Assembly: GCA_020638855.1 (NCBI GenBank)
Contig: JACKHT010000007.1
Location: 75,818 to 139,817, forward strand
Direction of reading: 5' to 3'
Source of the DNA: Planctomycetota bacterium
GTDB taxonomy: Bacteria > Planctomycetota > UBA1135 > GCA-002686595
DNA: 64,000 nt
A program made the position numbers and the translations under genes. The notes beneath the pieces are model-generated. The model made no database searches, was not told the origin of the DNA, and was given only the letters and a program-made list of their open reading frames with translations. This document shows, piece by piece, positions 28,026 through 36,425 of the stretch. Numbering within the stretch: position 1 is the first letter of the stretch; each line of letters begins with the position of its first letter.

Positions 28026-29937
28026 GGGCGTTTCGCCCGATGGTTTGATCGAGGTTCCTCCGCCCCGCCCGACCCCGCGTTTGCGGGCCTTGGTGATCGG
28101 CGCGATCCTGGTCGCCAATGGCTCCATCGTGCTAGGGACCACGCTGGTGGATTCCTTTTGGCGCTTGCCGAAGCCGAGCTTGGTTGGGATCGAAAAGGCC
28201 GAAGACGACGCGATGCACCGCAACGCCAAGTGGTCGGATGGTTCGATGGCCAAGCTCATCGAGCATCACTTGCGGCTCACCTCCCGAGTCCGCAAGAAGC
28301 TGGCGAAGCCCTACACCGAATTCCTGTTTCGCAGCCTGCGTGAGACCGGCAAGACGGTCATGGCCGGGCGCGAGGGGATGCTGTTCCTGAAAGAACGGAT
28401 CCAAACCCCCAAGGCGCCCCCCGAGTTGGGGGCCACGCGCGAGGCGGCCGTCCAAGGCGCGATCTCCCGCCGGCTTGCGGCGCTCGGGATGCGCCACATC
28501 TTGGTCCCGGTGCCGCGTAAAGGGGTGGTGTGCCAGGCCAACCTCCCGATGGGGGTGGATGCACGGCGTGCCTTCGACGAAGCGGTCGTTCCCGCGATGC
28601 GCGCCCGAGGCGTCGAGTGCGTGGACCTGTTGCCGGCGCTGGAAGGCCAGGATCCCACGAAGATGTACCTGCGAGTCGACACCCATTGGTCCACCCAGGG
28701 CATGCAGCGGTCGGCCGAGGCGGTGGCGGCCCAAACCGGGTTGCTCGCGCCGCTGGGCGAGCGCCGCGGCCACGTGCGCGAAGTCCCGGCGATCACCACG
28801 GCCCCGGTTGGAGATCTGCCTGTGCTGATGGGCATCCAGCTGCGGGAAAGCGATGCACCCACCTACAACTGTCCGATGGTCGAGGTGGTGGGCGATCGGC
28901 TGGAGACCATGCCGCTGGGTGATGCCAGCTCGCCGATCGCCCTGTGCGGCACGAGCTTCAGCGGCCACGGGCTGTTTGCCTCGTTTCTGTCACACTACTT
29001 CGGCATCGCTGTTGATTCGCACGCAATCCTAGGCGGAACGCCCCACGCGAGCTTGGCCGAAATGCTGCACGCGCGCGAAGCCAGCGGATGGCCCGAGGTG
29101 GTGATCGAAGAGATCCCGAACCACCTGGTGCAGGCGATGGCGCTCAACGTGCCTAGTTGGGTCGTTTTCCAAGGGGCGGGTGACCTGTTTGCCAGCTTTC
29201 CGCCCCCGCACACGGTGGATTTGCCCGTGTGGGACAAAATCCTCGCCACCTCCGCGCCGCTCGGGACACCGCTCGCGGTCGTGGATGGCCGGGTGGCGGC
29301 GGAAGTGGGGCCCGGCTGGCTAGGACGCAGTGGCGAAGGTGCGTTGGAGTTTGTGATCGACGGCGAGCTGACCGCCGGAGAGGTGCGGCTCGACCTGGGG
29401 TCCGACAAGGCGCTGCTATCGATTCCGTGGTCCACAGGGCGCAAGCGCGTCGTGGTTCCGGCACTATCGGAGCAAGCGAGTTCGGAACCCATCCGCTTGG
29501 TGATTGCGACTTTGACCCCCGAAGCTTCCTTTGTCCTGCACGACTTCCATCCGGTGATCAGCGCGGCGCCTTCCACGGTCGAAGCGGGAAGCGTTTCCCC
29601 GCTGGAAGCGAAGGGCGGGGGCTTTGAGCAATCGATCGCCTTCCCGCCAGGCTTGCGCTTTGGCAGGCACGATACGCTTGTGGTGCACACCACCGAAGGA
29701 CGCGAAAGCGCCGAAGGAATCGAGTTGGTGGTGGAAACAACCGCAGGGGATCGCGCGGTGTTTCCCTTCCAAACACTGCATCCCAACGCCTGGATCGTGG
29801 TGCAACCGGGCGCCTTCGCGGGTTCGGAACTGGCAGACGTGCGGGTATCAGGGCGGACCGCCTCGGGTCAGCCGCTGGCAAGCTTCGTCCAATCCGCAGC
29901 TTGGTATCGTTTGTCGGTGAAGCCTTTGGTGCACTGA
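27997..29937 (+). CDS. AlgJ/AlgX-like SGNH acetyltransferase with large C-terminal extension
   Basis: A 646-residue protein with one N-terminal membrane anchor (ALVIGAILVANGSIVLG) and an exported SGNH-like domain. DTHWS (Asp228, His230) and GTSFS (Ser320 or Ser322 as nucleophile) match the AlgJ/AlgX catalytic set that moves acetyl groups onto polysaccharide. AlgJ is about 390 residues; here some 250 further residues follow, with beta-rich composition (for example ELTAGEVRLDLGSDKAL), possibly a glycan-binding module. The ATG overlaps algI by 29 bases, indicating coupling. Its stop lies nine bases from the convergent dnaE stop. Confidence 0.78.
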   Translation: MCPSSTSNSRGVSPDGLIEVPPPRPTPRLRALVIGAILVANGSIVLGTTLVDSFWRLPKPSLVGIEKAEDDAMHRNAKWSDGSMAKLIEHHLRLTSRVRKKLAKPYTEFLFRSLRETGKTVMAGREGMLFLKERIQTPKAPPELGATREAAVQGAISRRLAALGMRHILVPVPRKGVVCQANLPMGVDARRAFDEAVVPAMRARGVECVDLLPALEGQDPTKMYLRVDTHWSTQGMQRSAEAVAAQTGLLAPLGERRGHVREVPAITTAPVGDLPVLMGIQLRESDAPTYNCPMVEVVGDRLETMPLGDASSPIALCGTSFSGHGLFASFLSHYFGIAVDSHAILGGTPHASLAEMLHAREASGWPEVVIEEIPNHLVQAMALNVPSWVVFQGAGDLFASFPPPHTVDLPVWDKILATSAPLGTPLAVVDGRVAAEVGPGWLGRSGEGALEFVIDGELTAGEVRLDLGSDKALLSIPWSTGRKRVVVPALSEQASSEPIRLVIATLTPEASFVLHDFHPVISAAPSTVEAGSVSPLEAKGGGFEQSIAFPPGLRFGRHDTLVVHTTEGRESAEGIELVVETTAGDRAVFPFQTLHPNAWIVVQPGAFAGSELADVRVSGRTASGQPLASFVQSAAWYRLSVKPLVH

Positions 29938-29946
29938 GCTGAGCGG

Positions 29947-32900
29947 CTAGATGCGCACCAGTCCCACCCGCCCCTCACCCAGGAGCTCAATCAGCTCCTG
30001 TGCCAAGCCTTCGTTGATGTTCACGCCGGCTTTGGGGGTCCGCACCCGCCGCAAGCGCCCGTCGTCGCCCGTGACTTGGAAGAACAAGGGGCGTTCGCCG
30101 CGGTGCTTGTCGAGCACCCCTTGCAGGCGCTCGAGGTGCGTCTCATCGCGCGGATCAAGCTGGATGGAGAGGCCGCCTTGGAAGACTTCGAGCGCACTCG
30201 CCAGGGGCATGATGCGGTCGACGATCAGAGCCGGCTCCTCGCCCGAATCTTCGAGTTTGGCGATGCAGAGGATCACCTGGCCATCCTCGATCGCATCGCG
30301 GTGCTCTTCGTAGGTGCGCGGGAAGACCGTTGCGGCGATCGAGCCGTGCAAGTCCTCGAGCCGGAAACGGCACATCTTTTGCCCGGCCATCCGTCCGGTC
30401 TTGACCACGAGTTCCGCCTTCTGCAGCACAAGTCCCGCCACGCGCACTTCGCTGCCACCGGGAAGGTTCGCAAAGGCCGGGATCGGGGAGGAAGAAAGCA
30501 GGCTCACCATGCCGGCCTTTTCCTGCAGCGGGTGACCGGTCAAGTAGAACCCCAGTACCTCGTACTCGAGGGCCAAGGAATCCATGTCGCTCAGGGCCTT
30601 GCTGTCGTCGATCCCGTCCGCGGCCGGTGCCGACGGATCGCTCGCATCGGCTTCGGCCCCGCCAAACATGTCGAACATCGACATTTGCCCGGTCTTGCGC
30701 GCATCGGCTGCGACCGAACCATCGGCCAAGGCCCCATCGAGTGCTGCCAAAACCGCGCCGCGGTTGTGGCCAGTTTCGTCGAAGCAACCCGCCTTGATGA
30801 TCGCCTCCCAAGCGAGTTTGCCGACCTGAGCGGGATCGGCTTCGCCCGCGAGGGTATGCAAAGTGAGGGGCTTGTCCTGCGCCAACACCCGGTCGCGCGC
30901 GGCGATCAACGTGTCGGCGGCGCGCTTGCCCATGCCCTTGATGGCCCCCAAGCCAAACCCGATCACGCCCTCTTCCAGGGCTTCGAAATCCCACACCGCA
31001 TGGGAAATCCCCGGCGGAACGATCCGAACGTTGGCCTTGCGGCTGTCGTCGAGGAAGTTCTTGACCTTGTCCGAATCGCCCATTTCACAACTGAAGTTGG
31101 CGGCCAAGAAGGCGGTGCGGTAGTTCGCCTTGAGGTAGGCGGTCTGGTAGGTGATGACGGCATAAGCCGCCGTGTGCGACTTGTTGAAGCCGTACCCTCC
31201 GAACTTGAGGATGATGTCCCAGACCTCTTGGGCGGTCTCGCGTGAAGCTCCATTGCGTTCCGCGCCTTCGAGGAACTGCGCCGAGAACTTTTGCATGATC
31301 TCGGGCTTCTTCTTGCCCATCGCCTTGCGCAAGTTGTCGGCATCGTTGAGCGAGAATCCGCCTAGCTCCACCGAGGCGAGCATGATCTGCTCCTGGTAGA
31401 CTAGGCAGCCGTAGGTGCCCTTGAGGATCTTCTCGACGCTGGGGTGGGGGTATTGGATGGCTTCGCGACCGTGCTTGCGGTCCACGAACATGTCGACCAT
31501 GCCCGACTCCAGCGGGCCGGGCCGATACAGCGCGAGCACGGCCGCGATGTCTTCGAAACAGTCGGGCTTGAGTCGCGCGAGCAACTTGCGCATGCCTTCG
31601 GATTCGAGCTGAAAGACGCCCAGGGTGTCACCCTGCATCAGCATCTGGTACGTGGCCGGATCTCCCTCGGGCAGGTTTTCGATGTCCGGAGGTGTGCCGC
31701 CCATCTTTTCGATGTTGCGCAGGGTCTTCTCGATGATCGTGAGCGTCCGCAGCCCCAGGTAGTCCATCTTGAGCAGCCCGAGTTCCTCGAGCTGCGGTGC
31801 GGAGTACTGGGTGGTGATGTCCTCGCCGTTGCGGCCCAGGGGCACGAACTCGTGGGTCGGGCGGGGGGTGATCACCACGCCGGCTGCGTGGGTCGAAACG
31901 TGCCGCGCCATGCCTTCGAGGGGCACCGAAAAGTTGAACAGCTCCTCGTACTCGGGTCCGAGGTTGCGGAAGGCCTGCAGTTCGGCATCCGACTCAAGCG
32001 CCTTTCCAAGGGTCGGCGCACCGGGGCCCGAGGGGATCTTCTTGGCGATCTTGTCGATCTCGCGCAGAGGGATGTCGAGCACGCGACCCACGTCGCGCAC
32101 GACCGTGCGCGAGGCCATGGTCCCAAAGGTCACGATTTGCGTCACGCTATCGCGACCGTACTTCTGGCGCGTGTATTCGATGACCGCTTCACGCCCGTCC
32201 TTGCAGAAGTCGATGTCGATGTCGGGCATCGACACCCGGCTCGAGTTCAAGAAGCGCTCGAACAACAGGTCGTACTTGAGCGGATCGACGCGGGTGATGT
32301 CCAAGAGGTAGGCCACGATCGAACCGGCCGCCGAACCGCGCCCAGGTCCCACGGGGATGTGGTTCTGGCGTGCCCAGCGGATCAAATCCCAAACGATCAA
32401 GAAGTAGCTGACAAAGCCCAACTCTTTGATCACCTGGACTTCATGGTGCAACCGCTCGCGCGCCTGGTGGTTGTCGCCCGGGTAGAGCTTCGGCAAGCGT
32501 TCGGCCAGCAAACGGTCGAGCAGGTCGTTGGCGGACTCGCCGGTTTCGCTGACGAATTCGGGCATATGGTACTTGCCGAATTCGATCTCCAGGTTCACCT
32601 GCTCGGCCACATCCATGGTGGCCTGCAACGAGTCCGGTAGGTCCCGGAACATGTGCGCCATTTCCTCGCGCGTCTTGAAGTACAGCGATTCGGTGTCGAA
32701 GCGAAAACGCTTCTCGTCGCTGCGCTTGGCGCCGGTGTTGATGCACAGCAGGATGTCCTGGGTGTGGCAGTCTTCCGCGCGCAGGTAGTGGATGTCGTTG
32801 GTGGCCACCAACGGGATGCCGGTCGCTTGGTGCAAGCGGTACAGCGATTCGTTGGCTTTGGTTTGGATCTCGATCCCGTTGCGCTGCAGTTCGAGCCAGA

Positions 32901-33420
32901 AGTGCTCGGGGCCGAACAAGTCGCGCAGCCTACCAGCCAAGGCTTGGGCCTCGGATTCCTTGTCCTGCAGGAACAGTTGGTTGATTTCCCCGGCGAGGCA
33001 ACCCGAGAGGCAGGAGATGCCCGCAGCGTGTTGGGCCAACAGATCCATGTCGATCCGCGGGCGGAACGAGTAGCCGTTGACGAAGGCCTCCGAGGAGAGC
33101 TTCATCAGGTTCTTGTAGCCTTCCTCGTTGCGCGCCAAGAGCGTCAAGTGGCTGTAGCCGTTGCCCTTGCGCTTGCTGTGCGACTGGTGCATCGACTGCT
33201 TGGCGATGTACACCTCGCATCCCACCAACGGCTTGATGCCGCCCTCGGTGCATTTTTTGTACAGTTCGATGGCGCCGTACATGTTGCCGTGGTCGGTCAG
33301 CGCCAAGGCGCCCTGCCCATCGGCTTGGCAAGCCTTGACCAGATCACCGATCCGGTTGGCTCCATCGAGCAAGCTGTACTCGGAGTGTACGTGCAGGTGC
33401 ACGAAGTCGGGGGAGACCAT
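29947..33420 (-). CDS. dnaE: DNA polymerase III alpha subunit
   Basis: Replicative polymerase, DnaE type (1157 residues). The N-terminal PHP domain keeps its metal-ligand motifs (HLHVHSEYS at 8-16, LTDHGNMYG, NDIHYL), unlike E. coli where several are lost, so an intrinsic PHP exonuclease is plausible. The polymerase catalytic aspartates are in PDIDIDFCKDG near residue 400. C-terminal HhH and OB segments follow (VRVAGLVLQKAELVVKTGR). It lies 11 bases downstream of argF', probably in the same operon. Confidence 0.97.
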   Translation of the reverse strand: MVSPDFVHLHVHSEYSLLDGANRIGDLVKACQADGQGALALTDHGNMYGAIELYKKCTEGGIKPLVGCEVYIAKQSMHQSHSKRKGNGYSHLTLLARNEEGYKNLMKLSSEAFVNGYSFRPRIDMDLLAQHAAGISCLSGCLAGEINQLFLQDKESEAQALAGRLRDLFGPEHFWLELQRNGIEIQTKANESLYRLHQATGIPLVATNDIHYLRAEDCHTQDILLCINTGAKRSDEKRFRFDTESLYFKTREEMAHMFRDLPDSLQATMDVAEQVNLEIEFGKYHMPEFVSETGESANDLLDRLLAERLPKLYPGDNHQARERLHHEVQVIKELGFVSYFLIVWDLIRWARQNHIPVGPGRGSAAGSIVAYLLDITRVDPLKYDLLFERFLNSSRVSMPDIDIDFCKDGREAVIEYTRQKYGRDSVTQIVTFGTMASRTVVRDVGRVLDIPLREIDKIAKKIPSGPGAPTLGKALESDAELQAFRNLGPEYEELFNFSVPLEGMARHVSTHAAGVVITPRPTHEFVPLGRNGEDITTQYSAPQLEELGLLKMDYLGLRTLTIIEKTLRNIEKMGGTPPDIENLPEGDPATYQMLMQGDTLGVFQLESEGMRKLLARLKPDCFEDIAAVLALYRPGPLESGMVDMFVDRKHGREAIQYPHPSVEKILKGTYGCLVYQEQIMLASVELGGFSLNDADNLRKAMGKKKPEIMQKFSAQFLEGAERNGASRETAQEVWDIILKFGGYGFNKSHTAAYAVITYQTAYLKANYRTAFLAANFSCEMGDSDKVKNFLDDSRKANVRIVPPGISHAVWDFEALEEGVIGFGLGAIKGMGKRAADTLIAARDRVLAQDKPLTLHTLAGEADPAQVGKLAWEAIIKAGCFDETGHNRGAVLAALDGALADGSVAADARKTGQMSMFDMFGGAEADASDPSAPAADGIDDSKALSDMDSLALEYEVLGFYLTGHPLQEKAGMVSLLSSSPIPAFANLPGGSEVRVAGLVLQKAELVVKTGRMAGQKMCRFRLEDLHGSIAATVFPRTYEEHRDAIEDGQVILCIAKLEDSGEEPALIVDRIMPLASALEVFQGGLSIQLDPRDETHLERLQGVLDKHRGERPLFFQVTGDDGRLRRVRTPKAGVNINEGLAQELIELLGEGRVGLVRI

Positions 33421-33431
33421 GGTGCAGCGGT

Positions 33432-34448
33432 TTAATGGCGCAAGAGCAGGGAGAGCAGACTTTTTTGGGTGTGCAGGCGGTTGGCCGCTTGCTCGATGAT
33501 CAAGCTGTGCTTGCTATCCAAGACCCGGTCGGTCACCTCCAGGTTGCGCCGAATCGGCATGGGATGCATCAGGCGTGTTTGGTCTCCGAGTTCCATCACG
33601 CTGTCATCCACACACCAGGTGCCCTGGCGGGCGCCGCGTTGGGCGGCCAAACTGCCTTTGCCGTAGGTTTGCAGGCTCCACCAGGAGCGGGCGTAGATCA
33701 CATGGCTGCCTTCGGCCGCGCTGCGCAGGTCCATGCCCGTATCCAGGGTCGTATGGCGGGCTTTCGCCAACTCCCGGGCTTGTCGGAGCACTTCGTCATC
33801 CAGGTCGTAGCCGGTGGGGTGGGCGACCCGGACTTCCATGCCCGACCGCAAGGCAGCCAGCATGACCGAGTGCACCACCGCTGGGCTGGAGGGGGTGGGG
33901 GATTGGGTCCATGCGATGGTGAGGCGCTTGCCCTGCAGCTCCCCAAGCGACTCGCGCAAGGTCATCAGGTCCGCCAAGGCTTGCAGCGGATGCCACAGCG
34001 CGCTCTCCATGTTGATGATCGGGACTTTGGAGTGCTGAACCCAGGATTGGATTTGCTCGTCCTGGCGGTCCACGGCCCAGGACTTGCCAGCCAGGGCGGG
34101 ACGGATCGCGATGGCGTCCACGTAGCACGAGAGCGCCGCGGCCGCATCCTTGATGTGCTCCGGCGCAACGCCGTCCATGAGGCGGGCGTCGCGGGCTTCC
34201 AGTTCCCAAAAATCCGAGGCCGCGTTGAGGTTGACCGGGTGTCCGCCCAGCTGGTGCAGCGCCACCTCCAGCGAAGTGCGCGTGCGCAACGAGGGGCGGA
34301 AGAACAACAGTCCCACGCTCAGCCCCAATAGGTCGGTACGCGACACGCCCCGCTTGAGCCGGGTGGCCAGGTCGAGCACGTCTTCCAACTCGCGGTCGGA
34401 GAGGTCCTCCAGGCGGACGAAGTGGGCGGGATTGGCGGAGAGACTCAT
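33432..34448 (-). CDS. N-acetylornithine carbamoyltransferase (AOTCase-like)
   Basis: A 338-residue transcarbamylase. The carbamoyl-phosphate motif reads SLRTRTS (53-59) rather than the STRTR of ordinary ornithine enzymes, as in the Xanthomonas N-acetylornithine and Bacteroides N-succinylornithine enzymes. The WELE segment (81-84) aligns with the glutamate that favours acetyl over succinyl substrates. MHPMPIRRN closes the active site. It would make N-acetylcitrulline in arginine synthesis. ATG at 34448 is chosen for family length and because TACCCT lies six bases upstream; a GTG nine codons earlier is less likely. No other arg genes are adjacent. Confidence 0.85.
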   Translation of the reverse strand: MSLSANPAHFVRLEDLSDRELEDVLDLATRLKRGVSRTDLLGLSVGLLFFRPSLRTRTSLEVALHQLGGHPVNLNAASDFWELEARDARLMDGVAPEHIKDAAAALSCYVDAIAIRPALAGKSWAVDRQDEQIQSWVQHSKVPIINMESALWHPLQALADLMTLRESLGELQGKRLTIAWTQSPTPSSPAVVHSVMLAALRSGMEVRVAHPTGYDLDDEVLRQARELAKARHTTLDTGMDLRSAAEGSHVIYARSWWSLQTYGKGSLAAQRGARQGTWCVDDSVMELGDQTRLMHPMPIRRNLEVTDRVLDSKHSLIIEQAANRLHTQKSLLSLLLRH

Positions 34449-34454
34449 GCCCAC

Positions 34455-34460
34455 AGGGTA
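34455..34460 (-). promoter_or_regulatory. Candidate -10 element of the N-acetylornithine carbamoyltransferase gene
   Basis: TACCCT on the minus strand, six bases before the ATG and with no Shine-Dalgarno between. This implies a leaderless or nearly leaderless transcript. No convincing -35 is present. Confidence 0.4.
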
Positions 34461-34754
34461 CAGCTTGGCCCGCACCTACGACCAGACTCGGTTCGTGCAC
34501 GACCGGGGTTTTGTCCCCTTGCGTGGGAGGGTCTGCAACGTTCCCGATGCTTCCCACCCAAGCTGCTTCCGTGGCCGTTGCTGGCAGCATACTGCGTATG
34601 AAGCGCAATACCGTTCCCTTCGGATTTTCCCTTGGCCACCCATTGGGCCCGGGTCGGAGTCCTCGCGCTCGGTGGTCTAGGCCCTAGGAAGCAGGCTCCT
34701 TCGCGGGGATCCCCAGGAATTGGGGGGAATTGGTTTTCCGGTGGGGGAGGTTGC
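34461..34754. other. Intergenic region between divergent argF' and tRNA-Arg
   Basis: About 300 bases without a gene, between the minus-strand carbamoyltransferase and plus-strand tRNA-Arg. Apart from the two promoters at its edges I see no defined element. Confidence 0.5.
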
Positions 34755-34783
34755 TTGACACGCCCCGCCGACACCGCTACAAA
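34755..34783 (+). promoter_or_regulatory. Consensus promoter of tRNA-Arg
   Basis: TTGACA (34755-34760) and TACAAA (34778-34783) are spaced by exactly 17 bases. The tRNA begins 11 bases after the -10. This is the closest match to the sigma70 consensus in the window. Confidence 0.8.
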
Positions 34784-34794
34784 TTTGCGCCCAA

Positions 34795-34871
34795 GCACCC
34801 GTAGCTCAACTGGATAGAGCACCTGACTACGGATCAGGAGGTTTCAGGTTCGAATCCTGACGGGTGTACCA
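34795..34871 (+). tRNA. tRNA-Arg (anticodon ACG)
   Basis: A 77-base cloverleaf including an encoded CCA. The acceptor stem is GCACCCG/CGGGTGT, the anticodon stem-loop CCTGA-CTACGGA-TCAGG gives anticodon ACG, and the T-arm contains GGTTCGAATCC. The first anticodon base must be deaminated to inosine by TadA to read all CGN codons it serves; tadA is the next gene downstream. Confidence 0.97.
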
Positions 34872-35109
34872 TCCCACCTTGGATGCGCGGGATGCCCCCA
34901 CGAGCCCGGGGGGGCCGTCCGGCGATCCTGGCGCGGGACCCCCCTTGAGCGGGCCCCGGCCGCCTCAACGAGCCCCGGCTGCCCCCTAAGGCCTAGGCTG
35001 GTGGAGACGTGGGGCCCCACGATCCCTGAAAACCTAGACCCTTTTTGTCCACCACGGCCGCTTGGAGCCTTGCTCCGAGCCCCGTTTGCCCCACCTGCAG
35101 CCCCCGGCC

Positions 35110-35679
35110 ATGAGCCCCGACCCTGAGCTCGACGAGCAACGCCCGGAACGGCTCTCCGACGAGCTCTACATGGGTTTTGCGCTGGCCGAAGCGCGGCGCG
35201 CCTTCGATCGCGATGAGGTGCCCATTGGCGCGGTGATCGTCCTCGATGGTCGGGTGCTGGCCCGTGGCCACAACCTCACCCGCTGGCGGCGGGATCCCCT
35301 GGCCCACGCCGAGCTGCGCGCCCTTTCGAGGGCGACCCGGGCAACCGGGGACCTGCGTTTGCCCGGGGCGGTCGTTTATACGACTGTGGAGCCTTGTTTC
35401 ATGTGCGCAGGTGCTATGGTACACGCCCGCATCGCGCGCGTGGTTTGGGCGGTGCGGGACGAAAAGTTTGGGGGTGGTGCTTCGCTCGGGCAAGTCTTGC
35501 AAGTAGCGGGTGCCAACCACCAGGTCGACTACAGTGAAGGAGTGCGGGCCGCCGAGGCCCGAGCGCTGCTTCAAGAGTTCTTTCAAAGCAAACGCATGGC
35601 GGCACGCCAGTCCCGGATTCGTTCGGGACCCGGCGCTGACATGGCGAAGGATTCCGTGGAGGAGTCCGGACAGGCCTAG
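35110..35679 (+). CDS. tadA: tRNA-specific adenosine deaminase
   Basis: A 189-residue zinc deaminase that converts A34 to inosine in tRNA-Arg(ACG). The zinc and proton-shuttle motifs are HAE (66-68) and PCFMC (95-99), the spacing typical of TadA, with the GAVIV strand before them. ATG at 35110 is preferred; an upstream TTG would add an unconserved peptide. Its substrate tRNA-Arg(ACG) lies 238 bases upstream on the same strand and may be co-transcribed. tadA next to tRNA-Ser, SRP RNA, dnaX and recR is a common bacterial order. Confidence 0.93.
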   Translation: MSPDPELDEQRPERLSDELYMGFALAEARRAFDRDEVPIGAVIVLDGRVLARGHNLTRWRRDPLAHAELRALSRATRATGDLRLPGAVVYTTVEPCFMCAGAMVHARIARVVWAVRDEKFGGGASLGQVLQVAGANHQVDYSEGVRAAEARALLQEFFQSKRMAARQSRIRSGPGADMAKDSVEESGQA

Positions 35680-35700
35680 CCTGCCCGGAAGCTTCCCAGT

Positions 35701-35790
35701 GGTGAGGTGCCGGAGCGGCTGAACGGGCTGGTTTCGAAAACCAGAGTATCCGTAAGGGTACCGGGGGTTCAAATCCCTCCCTCACCGCCA
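35701..35790 (+). tRNA. tRNA-Ser (anticodon CGA)
   Basis: A 90-base class II tRNA with encoded CCA. The acceptor is GGTGAGG/CCTCACC, the anticodon stem-loop CTGGT-TTCGAAA-ACCAG gives CGA, and a long variable arm (TATCCGTAAGGGTA) is present, followed by GGTTCAAATCC. It reads UCG codons. Confidence 0.97.
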
Positions 35791-35901
35791 TCCTCCGCCT
35801 GCGTTTGTCCCAACAAGCATGTCCCGTTTGAGGTGAGGCGCGTGGTCGAATTCGTTGGACGATCCATCGGCTGCGCGCTCTGTCCTTGCATGGGATCCCC
35901 T

Positions 35902-35991
<90 letters not shown>

Positions 35992-36071
35992 CCCCTTGCC
36001 ATCCCCGGACCGTTCGACGACGTCCACGATGCTGGCGGCGCCCAGGCGCATGGCGGTGGGAACAAGGGGAG

Positions 36072-36275
36072 GGCCCGCCGGTTCCCGCCCCCCGCATGTG
36101 GGCGTGGAAGGGCGCGCCCGTGGTCGACGATTGGCGCGCTTGGCGGTGGGTCCGGGTCCAGTGATGGGCCGGGGCCGAACCGGGTCAGGCCGGGAACGGA
36201 GCAGCCCTAAGGTCCTTGGTCCAGGCACCGGCGCCCGGGCCCTCCGGCAAGCGCGCCGTCATCGTTGTCCGGCTG
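36072..36275 (+). ncRNA. ffs: Signal recognition particle RNA (4.5S/scRNA), ends approximate
   Basis: The SRP54-binding hairpin tip is explicit: GTCAGG-CCG-GGAA-CGG-AGCAGCC (36184-36206), with the GGAA tetraloop at 36193-36196 and the asymmetric loop seen in E. coli 4.5S RNA. From this tip the flanks pair outward almost continuously to 36122-36131 and 36261-36270, for example GGCGCGCTTGGCGG with CCGGCAAGCGCGCC with one mismatch. A separate imperfect hairpin at about 36072-36120 may belong to an Alu-like 5' domain, suggesting a long SRP RNA rather than the 114-base E. coli form. A T6 run at 36321-36326 may mark the transcript end. Position between tadA/tRNA-Ser and dnaX is the common arrangement. 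Confidence 0.88.
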
Positions 36276-36319
36276 GTGTTGTCCGGCTGGTGTTGTCCGG
36301 CTGGTGTCGTCCGGCTGGA
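36264..36319 (+). repeat. 14-bp tandem repeat, four copies
   Basis: Four consecutive units of GTTGTCCGGCTGGT (the last with two changes) lie at the 3' end of the SRP RNA and run up to a T6 tract. The first copy overlaps the outermost SRP RNA stem. No spacers are present, so this is not a CRISPR array. Confidence 0.9.
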
Positions 36320-36413
36320 GTTTTTTGCAGCAACGCAGGGCCCAAAACGTCCTGCTGGCGAACCCGAATGGGCGCGGTTCCGTATCGCCACGTGTTCTGG
36401 CGCGCAAATCGGC

Positions 36414-36419
36414 TATCCT
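36414..36419 (+). promoter_or_regulatory. Candidate -10 element of dnaX
   Basis: TATCCT, six bases before the dnaX ATG. The same TATCCT-N6-ATG arrangement occurs before ptsN. It implies transcription from the start codon itself (leaderless mRNA). No clear -35. Confidence 0.4.
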
Positions 36420-36425
36420 GATGCC

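Noticed and set aside
36264..36319. CRISPR array
   Set aside because: The units are directly abutting 14-mers without spacers; the same holds for the 13-bp array at 41457-41508.
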